Below are positions 46,369 to 56,426 of a DNA stretch of 64,000 bases, piece by piece. The notes beneath the pieces were generated by a model. The model was not told the DNA's origin and searched no databases. It worked only from the letters and a program-made list of their open reading frames with translations. The DNA is from Gnetum montanum (taxonomy: Eukaryota; Streptophyta; Gnetopsida; Gnetales; Gnetaceae): positions 101,791 through 165,790 of the forward strand of contig MNCI01030420.1 of assembly GCA_015680685.1 (NCBI GenBank). The letters are read 5' to 3'. Made by a program: the position numbers and the translations under genes. How positions within the stretch are numbered: position 1 is the first letter of the stretch; every line of letters starts with the position of its first letter.

Positions 46369-47340
46369 GTTGCTACCTCTTGGTATTAGAAGGGAGTTAT
46401 TTCTCTGAGTTGTCTTCAACTTGCTGATGAATGGATTTCGGGGGTTGAGTTTAATAATTTGTATGGGGAGTCTAAAGCAATGCATCATTGCCTAGCTTGG
46501 GTTTATACCTTCATTCATTGCCATTTGCAGCTAGATGTTTTAGTGCAAAGAACTTTTCATGGCCTTCAATGGATTAATGGGTCGAAACTTCTACCTTACA
46601 AGCTGCATGTTCCCTTTCACATTTTGCATGAGTCATCCAAGATCATTTAATGATGTAACAAGTCTTGGCACAAACAAGAGTCAAAACAATTCTGGATCCC
46701 CCTCTTCCAATGTATTTGAAAACTACCAACCCTCCCTAAAATTAAGNTCAAATACATTGGAAGAGGGGGATCCAGAATTGTTTTGACTCTTGTTTGTGCC
46801 AAGACTTGTTACATCATTAAATGATCTTGGATGACTCATGCAAAATGTGAAAGGGAACATGCAGCTTGTAAGGTAGAAGTTTCGACCCATTAATCCATTG
46901 AAGGCCATGAAAAGTTCTTTGCACTAAAACATCTAGCTGCAAATGGCAATGAATGAAGGTATAAACCCAAGCTAGGCAATGATGCATTGCTTTAGACTCC
47001 CCATACAAATTATTAAACTCANACTCTACATAGAAGCTTCCCTTTTTAAATTTGACTGGAGTCACTATATGGGAGTCTCCTTGTCTTTTATTGAGTGGTA
47101 TCTACCTCATCGAAATATTTTCCTCTCTCTCTTGTAATGAGTTGGTTGGTTTTGGTGGATGGTAGTTTCCTAGATCAGGTTTCTTCCTTTTGTGAATGAT
47201 TATTTATGAGGACGTTTCCCAAAGTCTCATCCCCAGTTATCTAAGTTTTCCATTTTTTTGTCCCCATGACTTAATGAGATTTATGTATTTGATGCTCTTT
47301 TCCTATTAATAAAACTTCTTTTTGGGGTTTGACACCTCCT
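46369..47340 (+). mobile_element. LINE, part 4 (C-terminus and 3' end)
   Basis: In frame with part 3 across element B (TNTKVATSWY). It reads LQLADEWISGVEFNNLYGES and on to a TAA at 46650. A 274-bp inverted copy of part of this segment follows, flanked by single Ns. The text after 47023 (TTTATTGAGTGGTATCTACC ... CCTATTAATAAAACTTC near 47300) looks like the LINE 3' UTR with a poly(A)-type AATAAA. No poly(A) tail or TSD can be fixed. Confidence 0.7.
46446..47021. repeat. Perfect 274-bp inverted repeat with single-N joints
   Basis: 46446-46719 is the reverse complement of 46748-47021, separated by 28 bases ending in one N (46747). A second single N follows at 47022. The arms show no visible mismatch, whereas every other repeat here is diverged. 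The match ends exactly at the Ns. It therefore looks like a scaffolding artefact rather than a natural hairpin. Confidence 0.9.
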
Positions 47341-47417
47341 AAAATATACATCTCTTTTCATTTTTCTTTTAACATATTAAGTAAATAATGATAGGCTTTG
47401 AAAATAATAAGTGGATA

Positions 47418-47530
47418 ATGAGATGTTAGCCTAGTGATATGAGTCTTTGTTTGGTAACCCTAAATTACAAGTTTGATTTTGCTAGGTAGCACCTAGTTAT
47501 AAACTTCTATAAATCTTGGGTGTTAGGCCA
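47418..47530 (+). mobile_element. tRNA-derived SINE copy 2
   Basis: A-box-like TAGCCTAGTGA (47427-47437), B-box-like GTTTGATTTTG (47471-47481) and AGTTATAAACTTCTATAAAT align with the copy at 3511-3640. The B box is more decayed than in copy 1. Confidence 0.6.
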
Positions 47531-47540
47531 TTGTATTTTT

Positions 47541-48252
47541 AAAATCAATCATTTCAAGAATAACCTCAAGTTAAACCGAAGCACGAGCACAAGTAATCAA
47601 AATAGCTTTCTCACTTTTATTATAACTAATAGTAGTATCCAACTATGCATAGAATGAAAACACAAGGTACAAATTATATAGATGCATTAAGTATTCATTT
47701 TTTATCAACCACCACTACTATCCAAGCTAAGTACATTTTCATGCTAATATTAGGTTCTAATGATGATGTTATGGTGGAAGGTTCAAGGCTCCATCTTTTA
47801 ATCTTAGGAGAAAGTTTACAATTTGCTTTGATTTTTAATGTCTTTCCATCCTAGTTTAAATTCTTAATTGGATATATTTTGAGGTTTTGAGCCTAGGAAT
47901 TAAAGTGCATTATTACAAGTTTAAACACATGACCTATAATCTAAGCAAGCTTGAAGACTAGAATGTTAAATATGTCCATAACCTTACTTGACGCAACCAT
48001 TTGAAGTTTAAGAATTATTTTTTATGATTTTTACAATATTTAACTTTATTAATGAATGGCTAGTTGACCAATCCAATAGCTTAGTCAACTAACTTTGAGA
48101 TTAAAGATATTATTTTTTATATATTTGGGCATATTCCTTAAGATATCATGAGTAATGGTTCAAATTTCAATGTGATTGATAACTACTTGATAAATCACCA
48201 ATAAATAGGCTGTGTCGATGTATTCCCATCAACACATGGTGCCATTGCATGT
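47541..48252. other. AT-rich spacer before element C
   Basis: No gene or RNA seen. At 48205-48250 the text GTGTCGATG...CATCAACACATGGTGCCATTG resembles a piece of LTR U3 of the D/B type, so this may be an older LTR scrap that C entered. Confidence 0.4.
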
Positions 48253-48257
48253 AGAGA

Positions 48258-49238
48258 TGATGAGACGCGATTCACATGTGCCGCAATATCGCGTACGTGA
48301 TATCCCGGCCACTGCGATATCGCATCGTTCCCTGCGATATCGCGTACGCAATATCGCGGTCCACCGCCAAATCTATAAATAAGAGGTGGCACTCCCCTCA
48401 TTTCTCATCCTAGGCTTAAAGTAGGGAAGCTTTGGCAGTTTGATCACTTTAGAGATAGAATATTTTCCATGTGCCCGCAGTAGGAGTCCCCAGGTGAACA
48501 GATCTTTATTCAAGCAGCTTTGTACCTGAACGAAAGTTATGTACGGTAATAAAGATGAGCTTTGTGGATAAACCTTGTAGTGCATGGAATAGGTTTATTA
48601 TTTGTTATTTATTACATGTTATTTATTACCTATTGTTAGTGCGGTACGAGTACGACTTGATTACGAGCATCTACGGATGTGTATGGCTAGTCAAGGAATC
48701 GGCTGCTCATCGCGATTAGGTTCTCTCACCCTCAACTCCTAGAACATGGGATAAGTACGACTTGGTTATGAGCATCCACGGGTGTGTACGGTTAGCCAAG
48801 GAACAGATGCTTATCACACTTAGGCTAGTTAGGTGCCTCAGGACGACCACTTCAAGCATGTGTGTTATGTGTGGTGATCCCAGTAACAATTAGTGTTTGG
48901 TAGCCACAGTTGCATAGTTTAGGGTGTGTACGGTAAGTGAGAACGGATGCTGACGCTAGTTAATTTAGACTTAGGTCCTTAGTTAGAGTTAGTTAGCTTT
49001 CTCAACCCTTCACCTCATAGCATAGGAGAAAAACCATAAAAGACCATAAAAATCATATACCTCGGACTTACTTAACCATACACTGTGACAACAACAAGTA
49101 AGCCTGGGAAGACAACGAATGATTAAGCCCAAGTGTTCCATGGGGTGTTTAGGCATTTAGTCTACAGAGTTTGACCAAATTGTGCGTGCTACACTCATTT
49201 TGTATGGTTGAGTGTAGGGGGTACCTTGCCACTCATCA
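48258..49238 (+). repeat. 5' LTR of element C
   Basis: Starts TGATGAGACGCGATTC. The U3 holds several GATATC-centred palindromes (for example TGCGATATCGCA, GCGATATCGCG) in the first ~110 bases, then TATAAATAAG at about 48373. AATAAAGATGAGC is at about 48548. Two diverged ~75-bp units (AGTACGACTTG...) follow at about 48646 and 48754. Confidence 0.93.
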
Positions 49239-49239
49239 T

Positions 49240-49257
49240 TGGCACTGTTGCTGGGGA
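49240..49257 (+). other. Primer-binding site of element C (tRNA-Asp type)
   Basis: TGGCACTGTTGCTGGGGA starts two bases after the LTR and matches the tRNA-Asp 3' end complement except for transitions. Confidence 0.75.
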
Positions 49258-49381
49258 CTAAGTGTTTGTGCATCATATAGAACATAAGGGATATCACTCA
49301 CATCGTTGTGAGCCTTAATGAACCTTCGGGTTAATCAAGAGAAAAATTTATCTAATGGTGAAATTTGCACACTGATTAAAA

Positions 49382-51800
49382 ATGCCTTCTTCTCATAAGA
49401 GCAACTCACCACCTAAGGATCATACACGAGATAGTTGGCAAGATAAAAAACATAACCCAAATCAGCCAAGTCCTAAACAATATAAGATGACATATACTCA
49501 TCTTGATGAGTATATTCCTAATTTTACTTTTGTTCTCCATCAAGATGAACAACTACGGTGGAGAGATTTGCAAGGTAACATCGTGTTACCCCCAGATCGA
49601 TCAATCTCTCGTATGCTTTTCCGTGCCTTGGCAGGGATTGGCATGCAAGTACATTACACTGAATACGTTGCGGAAGATTTTGACATGAGGGATTATTATC
49701 CCACAGATGCCCAACATATGAGAGACTTAAGGCAGGAGAGTCAACATACCTTTCTGAAGGGCAAAGCCTCGCACGTCCTTAGTGAAATAGGAGATGAGGA
49801 ACCCCATATCATGGGTTCTTTAGCAAATGATGTTCCCCCTCCTAACGATGATGAGGAGGAAGGGTATCAAAACATAAGATCAATGATACATATCCCTGGT
49901 TCTGATGCCCATGAACACCAGTTGTTCACAGAGGGAACAACCACTCATGCTAAGGATAGGCACTTAGATCGTCACCACGATCGAGGCCATAGCAGCCAAA
50001 GAGAAGGCAAGAAACATCGTCATGGTGATGATTCCCCTTCTTCTTCCCCTTCTTGACATCACTCACCCTCTCCTTCCACATCTGGGTGCACCCACCATGA
50101 ACATAAAGGTGAGGATAAAAGTAAAAAGGAGCAAAGACCTTGATGGAAAAGTTGAGAGAGAGGACAAGGGCAAGGACGTAGGGAGAGTAGGGAATCACAC
50201 AGACATCACAGGCGTCATGAAAGAGACGATCATGACGAGCCTCTGCTCGTAACCCAAAGTATGCTTGACATAACAGAGGCAGTTAGGATTCCCATAAGGC
50301 ATTTAAAGGATAGTCGGATCAAATGATTACACATGAACAATATCCCATGATTTGAAGGGGGATACAATGCTGATCCGCAAAATCATTTACAGGCATTTCA
50401 CGATGCCTGTGCCTTGCAGAATATAGACAGTGAGTGGTAGAAACTTAAGTTGTTCCCAAGGACACTCACCAAAGAAGCAGAGGACTGGTACCAGTCCTTA
50501 GAACTAGAAACCATCAGGAGGTGGAGTATGATGCTAGAACTATTCAACAATAAATATCAAACGTACTCCAGAGTATCCAATTTACGTAAGCAGATCCAAG
50601 GCTGGAAGCAAGGTCATCATGAACCCTTGGATGCTACCATGGCCCACTATTACACATTGTTACATCATTGCCCAGGCCATGGGTACGCACAACAGGATCA
50701 ATTGTGCCACATCGTGGATGGGCTAAGGCACGAAACAAGATGAATGCTTGTGACTTATGCTTAAGGGAGGTTGTCACAACTTAGAGCCCATGAAGTACAA
50801 AGCTTGTTGGAGCAAGTAGCAAATGAAGAAGGTGAGCTACGCAAAAGGGAAAGTGCAGAGGAGTACAACCATGATCCCTCCCTTCGAAAGAAGAGAGTCA
50901 AATTTTGTGATGAAGAGTATGAGTCACCAATCGAAGAGTTGGTGAACCAGAAAACCTTGCCAATCCAAAAATTAACAACAGAAATAGCGGCTAAGGTAGA
51001 CGATGTATGGAGTTCCTTAGACTCTAAAATAGAAACCATCTTAAAAATTGTAGAAGAGTCTGCACATAACAAAGTAGTGACAAAGGTAAGAGAAAGTGGA
51101 GAGATTTAAGCCTTGCACATAACAAGGGTAAGGGGAAAATCACTAACTTCGATGTGGCTGTAGATTCTGACATAGACGATGACGGTGGATGTGAGATCTA
51201 CCACTATGACCATCCTAAGGGATGTTGTCCTATTATCTCACATCTACAGGAGTCTGGGGTGTATCCACTAAATCCAAGACTCAACCAACGGCAAACACCT
51301 TAAAGGTTACCTTATCCACAAGGTAACCCAAGGCAGTTCCACCAACCACTAACATATTATCCAAGTGGAACTCCACCATAGCCGAAACAATAGTACCCTT
51401 ACCGGCAGCCTGACCCTTATGGATATTATGTGTAGCAGCCGATTTCTCCAAGTGACTCTATGGGTCACGCAACTCCCAACCGTTACTACTGAGTTCAGGA
51501 GTATTTTAGGACTCCTTCTCCTCTGGTAGATATTCCACACATATCCCATCCTCCAACTCCATTTGCACCTCTTCCACCTATAGTTCCCATACCTCCTGCT
51601 CCAACAATGCAAGGGGAACTCCCCAATCAACTGCAGCAATGTAATGTTACGAGAGCTGTAAACCTTCAACTCGCTGTTGGTTCTGAAAACCATACAAAGA
51701 GAAGATCTTTCTTTAGAACCAAAATCCCAAACAAGCTCTCACAACCACAAGAGGTTGAGCCTCACCCTCCATCAAATAAGGCTTCAGAGCCCCCTTCCAT
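49382..51800 (+). pseudogene. Element C gag (best preserved gag in the window)
   Basis: ATG 49382 opens a 224-codon frame (MPSSHKSNSP ... FVLHQDEQLRWRDLQGN) ending in a His/Arg/Ser-rich tail. After a stop and frame change, the capsid region (Retrotrans_gag-like) is at 50270-50745: FEGGYNADPQNHLQAFHDAC, LTKEAEDWYQSLE, LRKQIQGWKQG. A helical charged region follows (50771-51109), then a zinc-knuckle relic (CEIYHYDHPKGCC, about 51190-51230) and a Pro-rich linker. It cannot make one polyprotein as it stands. Confidence 0.85.
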
Positions 51801-51819
51801 CCAACAACAGAGCTCAATG

Positions 51820-52245
51820 CACACGGGTATGATAACACATACCGTTACTGATTGGATCAAGGTAGGCCACCTTCCCAAGAAATTCTCCGACCCTGGAAGT
51901 CCCTTAATTTATTTCCAAGTCACTGGGAATAAACCCTGTAAAGCTCTTCTAGACTCAGGTTCCGGAGTTAACTTAATATCACAAGAGATGTATAAAGCTT
52001 GGAACTTGCCTCCACTAAAGAAGAGCAATATTCGTTTAGAGCTGGCTGATCAGTCCATCACTACTCCTTTGGGAATGGTGGAGGACATTGTTACCACTGT
52101 AGGTGGGTGGTCATACCTGATTGATTTCCTAGTGATAGCAGTAAACAACAACAATGTAGGGGACTTCCCAATTATAATGGGAAGGGCATGGCTTAGCATA
52201 GTAGACACATGCCTTAGGATCCGCGATCTTTCCTTGGAAATCTCT
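51820..52245 (+). pseudogene. Element C aspartic protease, truncated by the N gap
   Basis: The frame open from 51607 contains THTVTDWIKVGHL, SPLIYFQVTG, then ALLDSGSGVNLIS with an intact catalytic DSG, and FPIIMGRAWLS. It is the only protease in the window with an unchanged active site. It runs into the gap at 52246, so its C-terminal continuation is unknown. Confidence 0.88.
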
Positions 52246-52985
52246 NNNNNNNNNNNNNNNNNNNNNNNNNNNNNNNNNNNNNNNNNNNNNNNNNNNNNNN
52301 NNNNNNNNNNNNNNNNNNNNNNNNNNNNNNNNNNNNNNNNNNNNNNNNNNNNNNNNNNNNNNNNNNNNNNNNNNNNNNNNNNNNNNNNNNNNNNNNNNNN
52401 NNNNNNNNNNNNNNNNNNNNNNNNNNNNNNNNNNNNNNNNNNNNNNNNNNNNNNNNNNNNNNNNNNNNNNNNNNNNNNNNNNNNNNNNNNNNNNNNNNNN
52501 NNNNNNNNNNNNNNNNNNNNNNNNNNNNNNNNNNNNNNNNNNNNNNNNNNNNNNNNNNNNNNNNNNNNNNNNNNNNNNNNNNNNNNNNNNNNNNNNNNNN
52601 NNNNNNNNNNNNNNNNNNNNNNNNNNNNNNNNNNNNNNNNNNNNNNNNNNNNNNNNNNNNNNNNNNNNNNNNNNNNNNNNNNNNNNNNNNNNNNNNNNNN
52701 NNNNNNNNNNNNNNNNNNNNNNNNNNNNNNNNNNNNNNNNNNNNNNNNNNNNNNNNNNNNNNNNNNNNNNNNNNNNNNNNNNNNNNNNNNNNNNNNNNNN
52801 NNNNNNNNNNNNNNNNNNNNNNNNNNNNNNNNNNNNNNNNNNNNNNNNNNNNNNNNNNNNNNNNNNNNNNNNNNNNNNNNNNNNNNNNNNNNNNNNNNNN
52901 NNNNNNNNNNNNNNNNNNNNNNNNNNNNNNNNNNNNNNNNNNNNNNNNNNNNNNNNNNNNNNNNNNNNNNNNNNNNNNNNNNNNN
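52246..52985. other. Assembly gap (740 N)
   Basis: Unresolved bases inside element C, exactly where pol would begin. Long X-filled frames across it are artefacts. Confidence 1.
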
Positions 52986-54373
52986 AATTATCGGAAGCTG
53001 AGACAATAAAAATAAGAAGTCTTTGCATGGTGTGGTTCTCACACATAAAAACACAAAACACAAAATTCAGAAAGAAAAAACAACAAAGTGAGAATTCAAA
53101 GCACACCCCTTAGATGAATAACTTGGGCTACAAGCATTGGTTATGGACCCAAAAGTGTTCCCTCTAACTAAGGCCCTTCTCGCTTCCCCTTCTCTCCCTT
53201 GTTTTGTCGGAATGGTGGTGGCTTTTTGGAGATGCCTCCTTGTTATCCAAGTAGATGGTTTAACTGAATGCATTGATGCGAAGTCACTGGAAGTGGTTGG
53301 TTTGAGGCTCGAGTTGGAATGAGATTTTCCAAGTCACTTTAATCATAAAACACAGAAGGGGCTGTACACCACCTTGTTCTTGGGATTCCATTCCATTCTA
53401 CTCTCTCCATCCTTCTCTCCATTATCCACCTCATTGCCGGTTGTATCATTAGTGTATATATTTTGGTTGATACATTGTTTTCTTTTTGGTAAATGCTTGT
53501 GGTTAAGACTTTAACTCTTGTTCCAAAGGATGTTTCCAGAGCCTATGGACTCTTTGAATGTGGGTTTGTCAGGGCATTAAAGGCATGAGCCTGCTTTGGG
53601 GAGGACCCACTGACATTGCTATTTGGTGCATTAGTTAACTTCTTTCCCTTAACATTTTGAAATTGATTATTATTTTGTTCATTACCATTTTGACATCCAT
53701 TTCACTACTATTTTTAGTTGTCCCTTTTTACCTGTCTTTCTTATTCCTTTTCTTTCTCCATTCTAACGCTACCGAAGGTTCACGATTAGTCATGGGGGTA
53801 CGGGGCCTAATTTTTTCAATTTTCTCCTAGCCCTAATTTTTTTGATTTTCGTCCTAACCCCTACACCTTCGGTAGTCATCATTAATATATTCCTAGATCC
53901 ATATTAGCCATACCACAACCTAGCCAATGAACCTACACCGAAGCAAGGTATTAATTACATGATAATTCATTTACCCTTGCTAATATAAGATTGTGTTGTG
54001 TGTGCAGATGGCGATCATACAAACAACAGATTGGATTTGGAGCAAACACTTAGAATGGAGCAGCATTGAAGCAACTATGCAAGGAGCAAGATCAATGACA
54101 TGCTTACCGATGGACAACAGAAGATGCAATCTTGGCGTTGGCAGCAGCAACACTTCTTTCTCTCTCTCTTTCTTTCTCAGTTGCCAAAAAAGACCTGATG
54201 TCATTGTAATAAGGTGTTCACCCTTGTCGTCATGAACACCAGTTTTGTCAAGTCTTGTAATAATGATCCGTTCACATGTCATCCCATTAGTTCCATTTCC
54301 CTGAATAATTCCATACCTTCCTGATATTATTGTAAGGAACTCGAGGATGAGTTTTCATTCAGTCATGGGGGTA
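52986..54373 (+). other. Element C 3' noncoding block and polypurine tract
   Basis: No pol text. It holds CATGGTGTGGTTCTCACACA near 53026, a counterpart of B about 41960. GCCTGCTTTGGGGAGGACCC, shared with D, is at 53589. An AGTCATGGGGGTA copy is at 53788-53800, and the terminal CAGTCATGGGGGTA at 54360-54373. The stretch from about 54000 matches element F (63774-64000) in reverse. Confidence 0.75.
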
Positions 54374-55405
54374 TGATGAGACGCGATTTGCATGTGCCGT
54401 GATATTGTGTACGGGATATCGTAGCTGTTGTCATATCGCATTGTCCCCTGCGATATCGCGTACACGATATCACGGTCCACTGCCAAATCTATAAATACTC
54501 CTTTCATTTCTCATCCTAGGCTTAAAGTAGGGAAACTCTGGCAGTTTGATCACTCCAGAGATAGAATATTTTCCATGTGCCCATAGTAGGAGTCCCCAAG
54601 TGAACAAATCTTTATTTGAGTAGCTTTGTACCTAAACGTAAGTTGTGTACGGCAATAAAGACGAGCTTTGTGGATAAACCTTGCATTGCATGGAATAGGT
54701 TTATTATTTGTTATTTATTACCTGTTGTTAGTGCGGTACGAGTACGACTTGATTACGAGCATCTACGGATGTGTACGGCTAGTCAAGGAATCGGCTGCTC
54801 GTCGCAACATGGTATGAGTACGACTTGATTACAAGCATCTACGGATGTGTACAGCTAGTCAAGGAATCGGCTGCTCATCGCGATTAAGTTCTCTCACCCT
54901 CAACTCCTAGAACGTGGGATAAGTATGACTTGGTTACGAGCATCCACGGGTGTGTACGGTTAGCCAAGGAACGGATGCTTATCACACTTAGGCTAGTTAG
55001 GTGCCTCAGTATGACCACTTCGAGCACATGCGTTACGTGTGGTGATCCCAGTAACGATTAGCATTTGGTAGCCACAGTTGCATAGTTCAGGGTGTGTACA
55101 GTAAGTGGGAATGGATGTTGATGCTAGTTAATTTAGACTTAGGTCCTTAGTGAGAGTTAGTTAGCTTTCTCAACCCTTCACCTCATAGCATAGGAGAAAA
55201 ATCATAAAAGACCATAAAAATCATATACCTTGGACTTACTTAACCATACATTGTGACAACAATAAGTAAGTCTGGGAAGACAACAAATGATTAACCCCAA
55301 GTGTTCCATGGGGCGTTTAGGCATTTAGTTTGTTGAGTTTGACCGGATCATGCGTGCTACGCTCGTTTCGTATCGTTGAGTGTAGGGGTACCTCACCACT
55401 CATCA
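54374..55405 (+). repeat. 3' LTR of element C
   Basis: Same family as the 5' LTR and ends ACTCATCA. It is about 50 bases longer: it has an additional copy of the AGTACGACTTGATTACGAGC unit (three units at about 54738, 54806 and 54916 instead of two), partly offset by a small deletion after the TATA box. Confidence 0.93.
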
Positions 55406-55492
55406 AGAGAATATGCATGATCAAATATGCATCAATACAATCATGTAATTAGTGTGCTAAAATAAAAGTTATTTAGAAGTGCCGATATGTAG

Positions 55493-56294
55493 TGATGAAC
55501 CACGATATTGTGTACATGATATCGTGTCTACGATATCAGATACTCGATATCGCAGCCTGTCTCCTTAACTATAAATTAGAGGTGGCACCCTTGGTTCCCA
55601 CAGTTAGAAGTTAGTCCCGTAGCCAAACTCTTGCCATTTTCCCTCCAGAGTTAGAATTATTTCTGCATGCCCACAGTAGAAGTCATAGAGTGAATGGATC
55701 TTTATTTGAGCATTATGTACCTGAGCACATTTTGTGTACGGCAATAAAGATGAACTTTATGATAAACCTTGTAGCATACAGGATAGATTAATTAGTGTTA
55801 ATTATTATTTAATTCTTTCCTAGTTAATTAATGATTTCTCTCACCATACAACTCTCTTAGTTAGATACACTCAGTACAACCACTTTGAGTAGGTGTGTAG
55901 CACTTGGTAACCCAGTAACAATTAGTGTTTGGTAATCCCAGCAGCGTTGCATTGGTTCAAGATGTGTACGGCAAGTGGGAACGGATACTGGTGTTAGGAG
56001 TACTTAGAACTTAGTTAATGAATAGTTAAATTAGATTAGTTACTTAGTTATTCCTCTCTCTCCTCCTTATTAAGTGTAGGATTTAAAACACATAAAAGCC
56101 ATAAAAATCATATGCCTCAAGCTTACTTAACCATACAACCGTGACATACAAGTAAGTTTGGAAAGATAATAATTAATCAACATGTTATTGTTCCACACAG
56201 GTGCATAGGCACTTAGTCTTTGAAATTTGACCGGATCGTGTGTGAAACACTTGTATTCATATGGTTGAGTGTAGGGGTACCTCGCTCCTCATCA
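55493..56294 (+). repeat. 5' LTR of element E
   Basis: Starts TGATGAACCACGATATTG and ends CTCCTCATCA. The U3 has four GATAT(T/C)-centred palindromes within ~65 bases, then TATAAATTAGAGG at about 55570. AATAAAGATGAAC is at about 55744 and is shared with the other families. Confidence 0.92.
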
Positions 56295-56295
56295 T

Positions 56296-56313
56296 TGGCA
56301 CCATTGTTGGGGG
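56296..56313 (+). other. Primer-binding site of element E (tRNA-Asp type)
   Basis: TGGCACCATTGTTGGGGG directly follows the LTR, like the sites of A and C. Confidence 0.75.
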
Positions 56314-56426
56314 CTTAGTTGGTTGTGTGCTAAGTAGAACTTAGGAAATCATTCACATCATTGGAACAAACCCTTAGGGTTGATTAAGAAAAAGATAATA
56401 GTACATTGCACACTGAACAAGACAAA

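Larger units (their letters stand above)
48258..55405 (+). mobile_element. Element C: gypsy retrotransposon with gag and protease, pol not seen
   Basis: LTRs at 48258-49238 and 54374-55405, with the perfect TSD AGAGA (48253-48257, 55406-55410). Internal order: primer site, gag, protease, a 740-N gap, then a noncoding 3' part with the polypurine tract. After the gap there is no RT, RNase H or integrase; the text is instead the 3' block also found in B and D (GGGGAGGACCCACTGACATT at 53597). The gap size may be a scaffold estimate, so absence of pol is likely but not proven. F has the same LTR and 3' end. Confidence 0.92.

Noticed and set aside
46817-47065. Minus-strand 82-codon frame identical to a plus-strand LINE peptide
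   Set aside because: It is the inverted copy of LINE text at 46459-46650 created by the N-bounded palindrome, not a second gene.
48258-48375. Palindrome array read as a CRISPR-like or site-specific recombination array
   Set aside because: Units are short, degenerate and unevenly spaced, and lie in an LTR promoter position of several copies; no spacers or cas genes.
52050-53106. Minus-strand frames of 325 and 337 codons
   Set aside because: Mostly translated Ns; the ends are antisense of the element C protease.
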